Origin: Lachnospiraceae bacterium
Lineage (GTDB): Bacteria > Bacillota > Clostridia > Lachnospirales > Lachnospiraceae
Length of the DNA: 55,373 nucleotides
Assembly: GCA_022791975.1 (NCBI GenBank)
Contig: JAAWAC010000030.1
Span: 1-55,373 of the forward strand
Direction: 5' to 3'
Shown here: positions 36,366 through 46,047 of the stretch, piece after piece
How positions within the stretch are numbered: the first letter of the stretch is position 1
How the letters are laid out: every line of letters starts with the position of its first letter
Translations under genes and position numbers: made by a program
Notes under the pieces: model-generated
The model's database searches: none
Told to the model about the DNA's origin: nothing
Seen by the model: only the letters and a program-made list of their open reading frames with translations

Positions 36366-38057
36366 ATGAAAAGATGGTTTGCGTTGTTTCTTGTAATGGC
36401 TATGCTGTTTTCCATGACAGCCTGTGGAGGAAAGGAGGAGTCCGGAGAAAAAACCGCGGAGGAATCTACAGAGGAGCCTGCTGCTGGGGAGGAATCCGGG
36501 GAAAAACAGTATCTGAAGGTGCAACTTCCCCTGAATGATACCCTGTCCGGTATAAAGTCCACCTATACGGGAGGATATGGAGTTGTGTCTCAGTGGATTT
36601 TTGGCACACTGATGCGCTATGATACGGAAGCAGGAGAATATGTGCCTGCTTTGGCAGATAAGCTGGATATATCCGATGATGGTCTGGTTTATACGGTTAC
36701 TTTAAAAGATAATAAATTCCATGATGGGACGCCTATTACCGCGGATGATGTGGTGTTTACCTATACCATGGCTATCCGGGCAGGCAGTGGCAGGGTATCC
36801 AAGTTGTCTGCCATAGAAGGCTTTGAGGCGGCCTCCTCTGGGGAAGCAGATACGGTTTCCGGAATTCAAAAAGTGGATGACAAGACGGTAGCCTTTACCT
36901 TAAGTCAACCCAACAGTGTGTTTGTGGAGGCTTTGTCCAACGGAACCTTTGGCATTCTGCCTTCCGCATACTTTGAGGGAGTGGAGCCCACAGGAATCAA
37001 TGATAATGCGGAGTTCTGGAAGCAGCCTGTGGGCAGTGGTGCCTACTATGTTTCCGAGATTGCTTATCCCAATTACATTGTTTTGACCCGGTTTGACGAT
37101 TATTACGATCCTTCTGGCATTGAAAATGTTCTCTGTACCTATTATGCAGATCTGGAGGCAGCGAATGCGGCACTGGCATCCGGTGAAATGGATTGGATGC
37201 TGGGCCTGGAGGAAGAGGCGGCCAACAATATTCTCAGCCAGAATTCTAATATGGAAGGAATCACAGTGGAAACTACGTATCACCGTTGGTTCCTGACCAA
37301 TACCTCTGGCACAGCCGGAGATGGGGACAGCCATCCAAGTCTTAAGAATGCCCGGGTGCGGCATGCATTGGATATGCTGCTGGATAAGGAAGCCATCTGT
37401 CAGCTCTATGGAAATCTGGCCTCTCCCGCCAATTCTCATATGAACTCTGCGCTGCCGGAGTACAACAGTGATCTTCCCGCCTGGAAGCGGGATGTGGAGG
37501 GTGCCAAGAAGATTTTGGAGGAGGAGAATTACAACTTTGCCATTCCCCTTCGCATTTATTCCAATTACACGGATCAGATTACCGCTGATTTCCTGGATTT
37601 GGTGGTCCAGAATCTGGCTGATGGGGGCGTAGAAGCGACCTATACCATTGATGGCAACTGGCAGGGGTACTTGGAGACAGCAAATTATGATCTCCGCTAT
37701 ATGGCTACCTCTTCCCCCATTCCCACCACTTTCTATGAGCTGAATTCCTTTGGCGGATTGACATCTACCACAATTAACAGCTATCCGGTAAATGAGGATG
37801 GATTTGAGGAGTACCAGAGATCCCGCTATGATGATTTGATCACTGCTTACAAAGCAGCTCTGGACCCCACAGAACAAAAGGAGATTCTGGATCAACTGCA
37901 GTACAATAGCTACGAGGATATGTATGATATTGTTCTCTACTCCCTGGGTTCCATCAATCTCTATTCTAAACGCTGGAGCGGTATGCCTATATTTTCCAGC
38001 GATTACAGCGAGATTGCAGATTTCAAGTTTTCCAACTGGAAGCTGCTTGACCAGTAA
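36366..38057 (+). CDS. ABC importer substrate-binding lipoprotein (SBP_bac_5), second system
   Basis: 563 residues. Signal peptide with lipobox MTAC (Cys about 20), then a Glu-rich linker and the family-5 fold (YTVTLKDNKFHDGTPITADDVVFT). ATG 36366 is preceded by GGAGGGAAACG. Intact, unlike the binding protein of the first system. It is divergent from the two-component genes and followed by two permeases and two ATPases. Confidence 0.94.
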   Translation: MKRWFALFLVMAMLFSMTACGGKEESGEKTAEESTEEPAAGEESGEKQYLKVQLPLNDTLSGIKSTYTGGYGVVSQWIFGTLMRYDTEAGEYVPALADKLDISDDGLVYTVTLKDNKFHDGTPITADDVVFTYTMAIRAGSGRVSKLSAIEGFEAASSGEADTVSGIQKVDDKTVAFTLSQPNSVFVEALSNGTFGILPSAYFEGVEPTGINDNAEFWKQPVGSGAYYVSEIAYPNYIVLTRFDDYYDPSGIENVLCTYYADLEAANAALASGEMDWMLGLEEEAANNILSQNSNMEGITVETTYHRWFLTNTSGTAGDGDSHPSLKNARVRHALDMLLDKEAICQLYGNLASPANSHMNSALPEYNSDLPAWKRDVEGAKKILEEENYNFAIPLRIYSNYTDQITADFLDLVVQNLADGGVEATYTIDGNWQGYLETANYDLRYMATSSPIPTTFYELNSFGGLTSTTINSYPVNEDGFEEYQRSRYDDLITAYKAALDPTEQKEILDQLQYNSYEDMYDIVLYSLGSINLYSKRWSGMPIFSSDYSEIADFKFSNWKLLDQ

Positions 38058-38099
38058 CCAGGCAGCCGGGCAGAATTGGACCGTTTGATTCTGAAAACC

Positions 38100-38132
38100 T
38101 GTGCGCGGCTGCGTTCTTTGCAGCCGCGCACA
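38100..38132 (+). promoter_or_regulatory. intercistronic hairpin between binding protein and permease genes, second system
   Basis: Thirteen-base-pair perfect stem TGTGCGCGGCTGC/GCAGCCGCGCACA, 7-nt loop GTTCTTT, no T run directly after. Same position as the stem at 25664-25709 but unrelated in sequence, so the structure rather than the bases is kept. Confidence 0.85.
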
Positions 38133-38155
38133 ATCTACTTTTGGGGAGAGAATAC

Positions 38156-39124
38156 ATGTTAGAATATTTTGTAAAACGTTTTCTATCTATGATTCCAAAG
38201 CTTCTGATTATTTCGGTGCTTATCTACTTTGGCATGTCCCTGATCCCGGTAGACCCACTGACTATTATGATGAATCCGGAGGAGCTGGATGGATTGTCTG
38301 TTGAGGCGTTGGAGGAGCTGCGTGAGGAAAAAGGGTTAAATGATCCGGTTATTGTGCAGTATTTCCGGTGGATGAAGGACGTGGTCCGGGGAGACTTAGG
38401 GTACAGCCTGACCACGGGGACTCCCATTAAGGAATTGCTTGCCTCCCGGTTTCCCGCCACTTTGGAGCTGTGCAGCATTGCCCTTATACTGGCGGCCATT
38501 TTGGGGATCTTTCTGGGCAGTCAATCGGCCCGACATAAAAATACCATTATTGATTATGGCAATACGGTGCTGGGACTTATCGGCACCTCTGTGCCCGGCT
38601 TCTTTTTTGCCATGTGCTTTATTATGCTGTTCTCCATGAAGCTTGGATGGCTTCCCAGTGGCGGCCGTATGACGGTGGGAAAGACTGCCTTTTTCGACCG
38701 CATTGAATATATGATTCTGCCATCCATCTGTATGGCCATCAGCCTTATCGCCTATCTTATGCGTCTGACTCGGAATTCTATGCTGGATGTGATGAACAAG
38801 GATTATGTGAAAACCGCCCGGGCCAAGGGCAACAGTGAGCTTTCCATCTATGTGAAGCACTGCTTTCGCAATGGATGTACCCCTGTGGTTCTGTGTCTAA
38901 TCAGCCGGATTTCCATTTTGGTTTCCGGTTCCACGATTATTGAAACTGTGTTTAATTATCCTGGCATGGGTATGCTCTTGGTGAGCTCCATAACGGCCAA
39001 GGATATGCCTGTAGCTATGATGACGATGTTTATCTGCGCGATTATGGTTTTGGTAACCAGTTTTCTGGGAGATATTGCCATTGCGCTTCTGGACCCAAGA
39101 GTCCAGTTTGGAAAGGAGGGGTAA
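38156..39124 (+). CDS. ABC importer permease, DppB/OppB type, second system
   Basis: 322 residues from ATG 38156 (GGGGAGAG 5 bases upstream). Six helices; LIPVDPLTIMM near the N-terminus, EAA loop around YVKTARAKGNSELSIYVKHC, and IIETVFNYPGMG. Only moderately similar to the permease of the first system, so the two importers are not a recent duplication. Confidence 0.92.
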   Translation: MLEYFVKRFLSMIPKLLIISVLIYFGMSLIPVDPLTIMMNPEELDGLSVEALEELREEKGLNDPVIVQYFRWMKDVVRGDLGYSLTTGTPIKELLASRFPATLELCSIALILAAILGIFLGSQSARHKNTIIDYGNTVLGLIGTSVPGFFFAMCFIMLFSMKLGWLPSGGRMTVGKTAFFDRIEYMILPSICMAISLIAYLMRLTRNSMLDVMNKDYVKTARAKGNSELSIYVKHCFRNGCTPVVLCLISRISILVSGSTIIETVFNYPGMGMLLVSSITAKDMPVAMMTMFICAIMVLVTSFLGDIAIALLDPRVQFGKEG

Positions 39125-39127
39125 GGC

Positions 39128-40000
39128 GTGGCAGGGACAAAAATGCAAAAATCTCAGGATTCCATCAGCCGGCGACGGATGCAGAAGCTGTTTTCCAACA
39201 AGCTTGCCATGTTTGGCCTTGCTCTGACTCTGATTATTACGCTGCTATGCCTGTTTGCGCCGCTTTTAACAGATTCTGATCCCAATTTTATTGAAATGTC
39301 TCTGCGTTATGAGGCCGCCTCCCCAGAGCATCCCTTTGGCTGCGATCAGAGTGGGCGGGATGTGTGGGCACGTCTGCTCTACGGCGGCCGGATTTCCATA
39401 GCCATTGGCTTGGCAAGTGCTTTATGTGCCAATGTTTTGGGAGCTGTTATTGGCTGTATCTCCGGGTACGCCGGTGGTAAGGTGGATCAGATTCTTATGT
39501 ATTGCAGTGAAATTTTCAGCTGCTTTCCAGATAAAATGCTGATTCTGGTTATTATGGGCTTTGCAGGCCAGGGCGTGGGCGTAATGATGCTGGTGTTTAT
39601 ATTTACTGGCTGGGTAGGGACTATGCGTATGGTGCGGAGCCGGATCTTGTCTCTAAAGCAGGAGGTCTTTGTGGAGAGCTGTAAGGCCATTGGCATTCGC
39701 AGTACATCCATTATGTTTCGCCATTTGCTTCCCAACGCCATGGGGGTGTTTATTATCAATATTACATCCAATGTGGCAGGGTATATTTTGTCTGAGGCAG
39801 GCCTGAGCTTTCTGGGACTTGGAGTTCCCAAGGGGGTGGCCACTTGGGGGAATATGCTCAATGCTGCCCGAAACTTAAGCACCATGCAGAATTATTCCAT
39901 GCTGTGGATACTTCCCGGCATTGCCATCTCCCTGTTTGTATTGGGAGTCAATTTCTTTGGCGACGGTCTGCGCGATGTGTTTGATGTGACACAGGAGTAG
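39128..40000 (+). CDS. ABC importer permease, DppC/OppC type, second system
   Basis: 290 residues from GTG 39128, with AAGGAGG 8 bases upstream; ATG 39143 is a possible later start. Contains HPFGCDQSGRDVWARLLYG, EAA loop around VESCKAIGIRSTSIMF, and SEAGLSFLGLGVPKGVATWG. Confidence 0.92.
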   Translation: MAGTKMQKSQDSISRRRMQKLFSNKLAMFGLALTLIITLLCLFAPLLTDSDPNFIEMSLRYEAASPEHPFGCDQSGRDVWARLLYGGRISIAIGLASALCANVLGAVIGCISGYAGGKVDQILMYCSEIFSCFPDKMLILVIMGFAGQGVGVMMLVFIFTGWVGTMRMVRSRILSLKQEVFVESCKAIGIRSTSIMFRHLLPNAMGVFIINITSNVAGYILSEAGLSFLGLGVPKGVATWGNMLNAARNLSTMQNYSMLWILPGIAISLFVLGVNFFGDGLRDVFDVTQE

Positions 40001-40010
40001 GAGGGAAGGA

Positions 40011-41021
40011 ATGGAGACAAAAAACACCATTTTACAGATTGAAAATCTGAAGGTTGAATTCCGTGTGGGCAAAAAATGCGTTCATGCTGTGAATGATGTG
40101 AATCTGACGGTTCACCGGGGGAAAACCTTGGGGATCGTGGGGGAATCCGGCTGTGGAAAATCGGTTACGGCCCACTCGATTCTCAAGCTCCTGCCTCAAA
40201 ACGGCCGGATTGTGGATGGAAAGATCCTCTTTGCAGAAACGGCGGAGGGCCCTGTTAAGGAGCTACAGAACATGAAGCGAACGGGGCAGGAAATCCGGGC
40301 TATCCGGGGACAGAAGATCGCCATGATTTTTCAGGACCCTATGATGTCCTTAAACCCGGTTTATACTATTGGAAGCCAAATTATGGAAAATCTGAAACTT
40401 CATGAGAAACTGGAGGAGAGGGAGGCGAAGGCGCGGATTATCCATCTGCTTGGACAGTTGGGAATCCCGGAACCAGAGCAGCGCTACAAGGAGTATCCCC
40501 ACCAGTTTTCCGGTGGCATGAAACAGAGGGTGATGATTGCCATTGCCATGATCTGCAATCCCAGCCTTCTCATTGCCGATGAGCCCACCACGGCCCTGGA
40601 CGTGACGATCCAGAAACAGATTCTTCGGCTGATGCAAAAGCTTCGGGATGATTTTGGCACTTCCGTGATTTTAATTACCCATAATATGGGGATTGTGGCG
40701 GAGGCCTGCGATGAGGTGGCTGTGATGTATATGGGAAGGGTGGTGGAGTCTGGCCCGGTCCGACAGATCTTTGAAAATCCGCAGCACCCCTATACCAGAG
40801 CCTTACTGCGCTCGGTTCCAGTTCCCGGTATGCGCTCAGATGTGGAGCTAAAGTCCATCGAAGGCAGCACCCCGGATGCGTCCATCCAGTTTGACCATTG
40901 TGAATTTGAGCCCCGCTGTGAATATGCCAGTGAGCAGTGTAGGGGTGGCTTCCCCCAGGCCCGGGAGTGTGAGCCCGGTCATGTGGTTCGCTGCTTTTTG
41001 AGAGGAGGGGGAGAGTCTTGA
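40011..41021 (+). CDS. ABC importer ATPase, DppD/OppD type, second system
   Basis: 336 residues. Walker [10 protein letters not shown]-loop IFQDPMMSLNPV, signature SGGMKQR, Walker [13 protein letters not shown], switch ITHNMG, and a C-terminal Cys-containing extension (CEFEPRCEYASEQC). ATG 40011 follows AGGAGGGAAGG. It overlaps the next ATPase gene by 4 bp. Confidence 0.94.
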   Translation: METKNTILQIENLKVEFRVGKKCVHAVNDVNLTVHRGKTLGIVGESGCGKSVTAHSILKLLPQNGRIVDGKILFAETAEGPVKELQNMKRTGQEIRAIRGQKIAMIFQDPMMSLNPVYTIGSQIMENLKLHEKLEEREAKARIIHLLGQLGIPEPEQRYKEYPHQFSGGMKQRVMIAIAMICNPSLLIADEPTTALDVTIQKQILRLMQKLRDDFGTSVILITHNMGIVAEACDEVAVMYMGRVVESGPVRQIFENPQHPYTRALLRSVPVPGMRSDVELKSIEGSTPDASIQFDHCEFEPRCEYASEQCRGGFPQARECEPGHVVRCFLRGGGES

Positions 41022-42025
41022 CAGAGAAAAAACAACCACACCTTTTGGAGGTGCGGAACCTGAAAAAGTATTTTCCGGTGACCAAGGGGACATTTAAGCG
41101 GGTGATTGGGAAGGTCCATGCGGTGGACGATGTAAGCTTCTATGTGGACAGCGGGGAAACCCTGGGAATTGTGGGAGAGTCTGGCTGTGGCAAGACTTCC
41201 CTGGGAAAATGCATGGTTCGCCTGCATACTCCCACCTCCGGACAGATGCTTTTGCGAGGGGAAGATGAGAAACAGCAGGATTTGATGAAGCTTGATCGAA
41301 AGGAGAGCTTTGCTACCCGGCGCCGTATCCAGATGGTATTTCAGGACCCTTATGCATCCATGAATCCCATGAAGAGCATTTGGACATCTTTTGATGAGCC
41401 CCTACAGATCCACGGCTTCGGAGATCGGAAAAAGCGCCTGGAGATTGCCTCCCGGATGATGGAGGCGGTAAATTTGCAGCCAGAATATCTGTTTCGCTAT
41501 CCCCATGAGTTTTCCGGGGGACAGAGGCAGAGGATTTGCATTGCCAGGGCTTTGGCTCTCAACCCGGAAATTATTGTCTGCGATGAACCGGTTTCGGCTC
41601 TGGATGTGTCCATTCAGGCCCAGATTATGAACCTGATGCGGAAGCTCCAGAAAGAATTCGGCCTGACGTATATTTTTATTGCCCATGATCTCAGTGTGGT
41701 GGAGTATATGAGCTCTCGAATTGCAGTGATGTACCTGGGAAAGATTGTGGAGATGGCCCCGGCCAAGAATTTCAGCGACCGATGTATGCATCCCTATGCC
41801 CAGGCCCTGATGTCTGCTGTGCCTATTCCCAAGTTGGATGTAAAGAAAGAGGAGATTATCCTCACCGGTGACGTACCCTCCCCCATTCGTCCCCCCAAGG
41901 GCTGTCGGTTCCATCCCCGCTGTCCCCATTGCACAGAGCTCTGCAAGACCCAGGGGCCGGAGCTTCGCCCGGTAAACGGAGATTCCAGCCATCTGGTGGC
42001 CTGCCACCGAATCGGAGAGATATAA
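41018..42025 (+). CDS. ABC importer ATPase, DppF/OppF type, second system
   Basis: 335 residues from TTG 41018, which overlaps the previous TGA and has AGAGGAGGGGG upstream. Walker A GESGCGKTS, Q-loop VFQDPYASMNPM, signature SGGQRQR, Walker B IIVCDEPVSALD, switch IAHDLS, and a Cys-rich end (CRFHPRCPHCTELC). Last transport gene before the repeat unit and the second propeller gene. Confidence 0.93.
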   Translation: MTEKKQPHLLEVRNLKKYFPVTKGTFKRVIGKVHAVDDVSFYVDSGETLGIVGESGCGKTSLGKCMVRLHTPTSGQMLLRGEDEKQQDLMKLDRKESFATRRRIQMVFQDPYASMNPMKSIWTSFDEPLQIHGFGDRKKRLEIASRMMEAVNLQPEYLFRYPHEFSGGQRQRICIARALALNPEIIVCDEPVSALDVSIQAQIMNLMRKLQKEFGLTYIFIAHDLSVVEYMSSRIAVMYLGKIVEMAPAKNFSDRCMHPYAQALMSAVPIPKLDVKKEEIILTGDVPSPIRPPKGCRFHPRCPHCTELCKTQGPELRPVNGDSSHLVACHRIGEI

Positions 42026-42041
42026 ACGGAGAAACAAAAAA

Positions 42042-42140
42042 ACAGCGAAGTCCCAGAGAAAGGCCAGAAGGATTTACGGACGAGAAAACGGCCGGAAATG
42101 CTTCTGAAGGAAGGCCTTTGGAGGGGACGAAGCGGTACTT
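42042..42140 (+). repeat. single diverged copy of the palindromic unit
   Basis: Opens ACAGCGAAGTCCC and ends GGGGACGAAGCGGTACTT. Stems: GTCCC/GGGAC, AAAGGCC/GGCCTTT, AGAAGGATTT/AAATGCTTCT (one mismatch), and an inner CGG-CG/CG-CCG stem with loop AGAAAA. The bases of the second stem differ wholly from those at 23641-24045 but still pair. It ends 21 bases before the next start codon, next to its ribosome site. Confidence 0.88.
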
Positions 42141-42160
42141 AAGATCAGAAGGAGAAATTT

Positions 42161-43630
42161 ATGGTTGCGTTACATATTGGAAGTCGAAGAGAGGTTTGTT
42201 GGGATGAATTTTTGTGGGACCAGGCGGAGGGAATTCGGGTGCAGATGCATCGTCCAGAATTTCGCAATGTGGCCCTGGAATGCGACGCGCCCTGGGAGGG
42301 GAATGTTTCTGGTTACTTTACTCTGGTTCCTGATGAGACCCAGTTGCGCCTGTATTATCGGGGGGCCCAGTTGGATGTGGACAATGATGGTGTGCGAAAG
42401 CCCTCCCACAAGCCCATGTACTGCTATGCGGAGAGCAGGGATGGCAAGACCTTTACCCGGGTGTCAGTAAATCAGATTCCTTTCTGGGGATGCAAGGACA
42501 ATAATATTATCATGGATACGGTTCGGGACAATATGTATGTGTTCCGGGACACCAATCCCAGCTGCCCGCCAGATGCTCTGTACAAGGGTCTGACGGAGGC
42601 GGACGATGTCCTCTGGTATTATAAGAGTGGTGATGGGATACATTTTACAAAGGTGCGGCTTTTGGCGGATGATGGGGCCTATGACTCCTTAAATTTGGCC
42701 TTCTGGGACCAGGAGACAGAGCAGTATTTTTTCTTTTATCGGGGGATTCATGGAGAAAATGCGCCCAATGGCAAGTGGAATGGCACGGAAGATCAGCTGA
42801 TGCATACGACTATTATCCGAGATGTCCGGGTGCGCACCTCCAGGGATTTTGAAAATTGGTCTGAGCCCAGACTCATCCAGTTTGACCCAGAGCGGGAGGA
42901 TACGGAGCTTTATACCAACCAGATACAGAAATATTATCGGGCAAAGCATATGTTCTTAGGGTTTCCCACCCGCTATGTGGATCGCTACCAGGACGCCCAG
43001 AATTTTGAACATTTGCCAGACTGGAAGCATCGCCAGAAGCTGATCCGGAACTGGGGGCGCAGCGGCACGGCCATGACGGATGCCATGATTATGACCTCCC
43101 GGGATGGCTTTACCTTCCGTCGCACGGAGGAGGCATTTTTGACACCTGGAATAGAGCGGGATTGTAACTGGTATTATGGGGACTGTTTCCTGTGCTATGG
43201 TATGGCAGAGACAACCGCGGATCTTCCCGGGGCGCCCAATGAAATTTCTCTGTATATGGGCCATGACTACCGGGTCAATCCGGTGAAGCTATGCCGCTAT
43301 GCCATTCGTTTGGACGGATTCTTTTCCTGGCACTGTGATTATGAACCGGGAAAGGTTGTGACAAAGCCCCTTACTTTCGCAGGCAATTCCCTGGAGATCA
43401 ACTTTGCCACCTCGGTAGCTGGGTATGTGCAGATCCGTCTGCTGGACGGGGAGGGGAACTTCCTGGAGGGCTATGACTCGGGACGTCTTTTTGGAGATAG
43501 CGTGGATCGGACTGTGGATTTCCAAAAGTCCTTGGCAGAACTTGCTGGAAAGGAAATTCGCATGGAAATTTCCATGCAGGACGGGGAGCTTTATGCTTTC
43601 CAGTTTACAGAGATTCCGGTGATTGGCTAG
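42161..43630 (+). CDS. putative five-bladed beta-propeller glycosidase-like protein, copy B
   Basis: 489 residues, the same length as the protein at 31042-32511 and aligned to it without gaps. Propeller motifs (AESRDGKTFTRV, KSGDGIHFTKV, SRDFENWSEP) and the C-terminal sandwich are kept. The DNA identity between copies is uneven: many silent differences in the first half, far fewer in the last 470 bp. ATG 42161 has AGAAGGAG upstream. It is cytoplasmic and ends the second importer operon, which suggests the two importers bring in related glycans. No terminator is evident directly behind it; 43631-43851 holds no recognisable gene. Confidence 0.75.
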   Translation: MVALHIGSRREVCWDEFLWDQAEGIRVQMHRPEFRNVALECDAPWEGNVSGYFTLVPDETQLRLYYRGAQLDVDNDGVRKPSHKPMYCYAESRDGKTFTRVSVNQIPFWGCKDNNIIMDTVRDNMYVFRDTNPSCPPDALYKGLTEADDVLWYYKSGDGIHFTKVRLLADDGAYDSLNLAFWDQETEQYFFFYRGIHGENAPNGKWNGTEDQLMHTTIIRDVRVRTSRDFENWSEPRLIQFDPEREDTELYTNQIQKYYRAKHMFLGFPTRYVDRYQDAQNFEHLPDWKHRQKLIRNWGRSGTAMTDAMIMTSRDGFTFRRTEEAFLTPGIERDCNWYYGDCFLCYGMAETTADLPGAPNEISLYMGHDYRVNPVKLCRYAIRLDGFFSWHCDYEPGKVVTKPLTFAGNSLEINFATSVAGYVQIRLLDGEGNFLEGYDSGRLFGDSVDRTVDFQKSLAELAGKEIRMEISMQDGELYAFQFTEIPVIG

Positions 43631-43851
43631 AAGAGCTTGGAGTCCTTCCTGGTTCGGAAGCAGGGCATACATAGGATTTCCAAATAATGGAAAAATTTTA
43701 CAGCCATGAAACCATCGTATAAAACAGGTGAAATCCGCTCATACTGAGTATGAAAGACCGGCGCTCCGAAAATTTTGTCCATAGGGATATCAGTTGGCGG
43801 AGCAGGCCGGAATGCCCGAAACCTGGGTAGAAAATCGAAAGGAGATTCAGT

Positions 43852-44310
43852 ATGAAAAGGTTTAAAAAGTTCACAATGGTCGCCTTTTTAGTGTTGACCA
43901 TGGTTACTGTGACAGCCTGCGGAAGAAACAGGGACAATGACACCAATGGAACCACCAATGGAACCACCAACGGGACCACGAATAATGGAACCGACACCAA
44001 CGGAACCACGAATAATGGAACCACGAATAATGGAACCACCAACGGAACCACGAATAATGGAACCACGAATAATGGAACCACCAACGGCGGAACCACTAAC
44101 GGGACCACGAATAATGGAACCACCGACAATGACTTGAACAATGGAAATGATGGTGATGGACTCATGGAGGACATTGGAGAGGGCATCGACAATATGGTGG
44201 ACGATGCGGCCAACGGCGTGGATGATTTAGTGGATGATATGACTGGAAATGGCACAGGAACCACCAATGGAACCGGGAATGGCACTGGTACTGGAACGAA
44301 CAATCGATAA
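43852..44310 (+). CDS. small low-complexity lipoprotein of unknown function
   Basis: 152 residues. Signal peptide with lipobox VTAC (Cys about 23), then residues about 30-95 made of TNGTTNNGT-type repeats, an acidic amphipathic stretch (IGEGIDNMVDDAANGVDD) and a Thr/Asn/Gly tail. ATG 43852 is preceded by AAAGGAGATTCAGT. A surface-anchored, Asn/Thr-rich spacer is likely. It is followed by its own terminator. I do not recognise the family; similar Asp-rich tails occur in unnamed clostridial lipoproteins. Confidence 0.8.
   Translation: MKRFKKFTMVAFLVLTMVTVTACGRNRDNDTNGTTNGTTNGTTNNGTDTNGTTNNGTTNNGTTNGTTNNGTTNNGTTNGGTTNGTTNNGTTDNDLNNGNDGDGLMEDIGEGIDNMVDDAANGVDDLVDDMTGNGTGTTNGTGNGTGTGTNNR
43936..44133 (+). 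repeat. 15-bp coding repeats in the lipoprotein gene
   Basis: Many copies of GGAACCACGAATAAT and GGAACCACCAAC-type units encode Asn/Gly/Thr repeats. The sequence is prone to slippage; unit lengths of 12 and 15 keep the frame. Confidence 0.88.
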
Positions 44311-44328
44311 ACAGGAAAAATAGTTTTT

Positions 44329-44367
44329 GCGGGAATGCTGTGGGCTGCATGGCATTCCCGCTTTTTG
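44329..44367 (+). terminator. intrinsic terminator after the lipoprotein gene
   Basis: Ten-base-pair perfect stem GCGGGAATGC/GCATTCCCGC, 13-nt loop, followed by TTTTTGT. Confidence 0.92.
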
Positions 44368-44412
44368 TGCAGGAGATTTCTTGATTTTTGTTTAGCTTTT
44401 TTCATGCATTGG

Positions 44413-44441
44413 TTGCATGCCAAGAAAAAATAGGGTATACT
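44413..44441 (+). promoter_or_regulatory. promoter of asnS with dyad at the -35
   Basis: TTGCAT at 44413-44418, 17-bp spacer, TATACT at 44436-44441. The dyad CATGCA-TTGGT-TGCATG (44403-44419) overlaps the -35. An ATG at 44446 would lie at the transcription start and is therefore unlikely to be used. Confidence 0.65.
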
Positions 44442-44502
44442 TACCATGAAACAGCCGCTGGCAGAAAAAAGCGGCAGGAATATGGATAAAAGGGGATTTT
44501 TT

Positions 44503-45894
44503 ATGAAGCTTATAACGGTAAAAGAGCTGTTTAGAGACAGCCAGGAGTATTTAGACAAAGAGATTGAGATAGGAGGCTGGGTGCGAAGCAATCGAGGTTC
44601 CAAGGCCTTCGGCTTTCTTGTGGTAAATGACGGCACATGCTTTCAGACTTTACAGGTGGTATACCACGACCATATGGAGAATTTTCAGGAGATTTCCAAG
44701 GTAAATGTGGGTGCGGCTGTGTTGGTAAAGGGGACTTTGGTGGCGACCCCGGAGGCCAAGCAGCCCTTTGAGATCCAGGCTACAGCCGTAAGCGTGGAAG
44801 GAGCCAGTGCCCCGGATTACCCATTGCAAAAGAAACGTCATGGGTTTGAGTATTTGCGGACTGTGACGCATCTGCGGCCCAGGACCAATACCTTTCAGGC
44901 TGTTTTTCGCGTGCGCTCTCTGGTTGCCTACGCTATTCACAGATTTTTCCAGGAGCAGGGCTTTGTCTATGTGCACACGCCCATTATCACTGGCAGTGAC
45001 TGTGAGGGCGCTGGAGAAATGTTCCAGGTGACCACTCTGAATCTGAACGAGCTTCCCAGAACAGAAGAGGGAGGAGTGGATTACGCCCAGGATTTCTTTA
45101 ATAAGGAAACAAATCTCACGGTGAGCGGACAGCTGAACTGCGAAACCTTTGCTATGGCATTCCGCAATGTGTATACCTTTGGTCCCACCTTCCGGGCGGA
45201 GAATTCCAATACCACCCGTCATGCGGCGGAGTTCTGGATGATCGAGCCGGAGATGGCTTTTGCGGATTTGGAGGATAATATGGCACTGGCAGAGGCCATG
45301 CTGAAATATGTGATTCAATATGTGCTGGAAAACGCTCCGGAGGAAATGAACTTTTTCAATCAGTTTGTGGATAAGGGGCTATTGGAGCGGCTCAATGGCG
45401 TGCTCAATGCCCAGTTTGGTCATGTGACCTACACGGAGGCCATAGAGATTCTTGAGAAGAACAATGATAACTTTGACTATAAGGTAAGCTGGGGCTGCGA
45501 TCTCCAGACGGAACATGAGCGCTATCTCACAGAGGAGGTGTTTCAGCGTCCGGTATTTGTGACAGACTATCCAAAGGAGATTAAGGCCTTCTATATGAAG
45601 CTTAATGAAGATGGAAAGACAGTGGCGGCTATGGACTGTCTGGTGCCTGGCATTGGAGAAATCATTGGGGGTAGCCAGAGAGAGGATAGCTATGACAAGC
45701 TTCTGGACCGTATGAAGGAGCTGGGGCTGAAGGAGGAGGACTACGGCTTCTATCTGGATTTGCGGAAATACGGTTCCACCCGTCATTCCGGCTTTGGCCT
45801 GGGCTTTGAGCGGTGCGTCATGTATCTGACAGGCATGGCCAATATCCGGGACGTGGTGCCCTTCCCCCGGACAGTGAACAACTGCGAGCTATAA
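44503..45894 (+). CDS. asnS: asparaginyl-tRNA synthetase
   Basis: 463 residues from ATG 44503, which has AGGGG 8 bases upstream and gives the usual start just before the OB-fold anticodon-binding domain ([19 protein letters not shown]). Class II catalytic core: motif 2 [19 protein letters not shown], with the asparagine-type loop, and motif 3 [15 protein letters not shown] followed by [11 protein letters not shown], which separates AsnRS from AspRS. It charges tRNA-Asn with asparagine. ATG 44446 and 44482 are upstream in frame but fit the promoter less well. Monocistronic by its own promoter; no T-box leader was found. Confidence 0.95.
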   Translation: MKLITVKELFRDSQEYLDKEIEIGGWVRSNRGSKAFGFLVVNDGTCFQTLQVVYHDHMENFQEISKVNVGAAVLVKGTLVATPEAKQPFEIQATAVSVEGASAPDYPLQKKRHGFEYLRTVTHLRPRTNTFQAVFRVRSLVAYAIHRFFQEQGFVYVHTPIITGSDCEGAGEMFQVTTLNLNELPRTEEGGVDYAQDFFNKETNLTVSGQLNCETFAMAFRNVYTFGPTFRAENSNTTRHAAEFWMIEPEMAFADLEDNMALAEAMLKYVIQYVLENAPEEMNFFNQFVDKGLLERLNGVLNAQFGHVTYTEAIEILEKNNDNFDYKVSWGCDLQTEHERYLTEEVFQRPVFVTDYPKEIKAFYMKLNEDGKTVAAMDCLVPGIGEIIGGSQREDSYDKLLDRMKELGLKEEDYGFYLDLRKYGSTRHSGFGLGFERCVMYLTGMANIRDVVPFPRTVNNCEL

Positions 45895-46047
45895 GAGGCT
45901 GATAAAAGGTCTGGGAATCCATGTGAAAAAAGACGAGATGAGGCAGTGCGCTTTTGGCGTGGGGCCTGGTTTCGTCTTTTTTCCCACTGAGGGTCCAAAG
46001 GCTTTTGTATTTGGGGACCTTTGGGAAATTGAGGGGAGAGAATACAA

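Noticed and set aside
44311..44502. T-box leader for asnS
   Set aside because: The space holds the terminator of the previous gene and a normal promoter; there is no T-box sequence or specifier stem.
43698..44636. 312-codon minus-strand frame opposite the lipoprotein gene
   Set aside because: Its bulk is the antisense of the Asn/Thr repeats; the plus-strand frame has a signal peptide, ribosome site and terminator.
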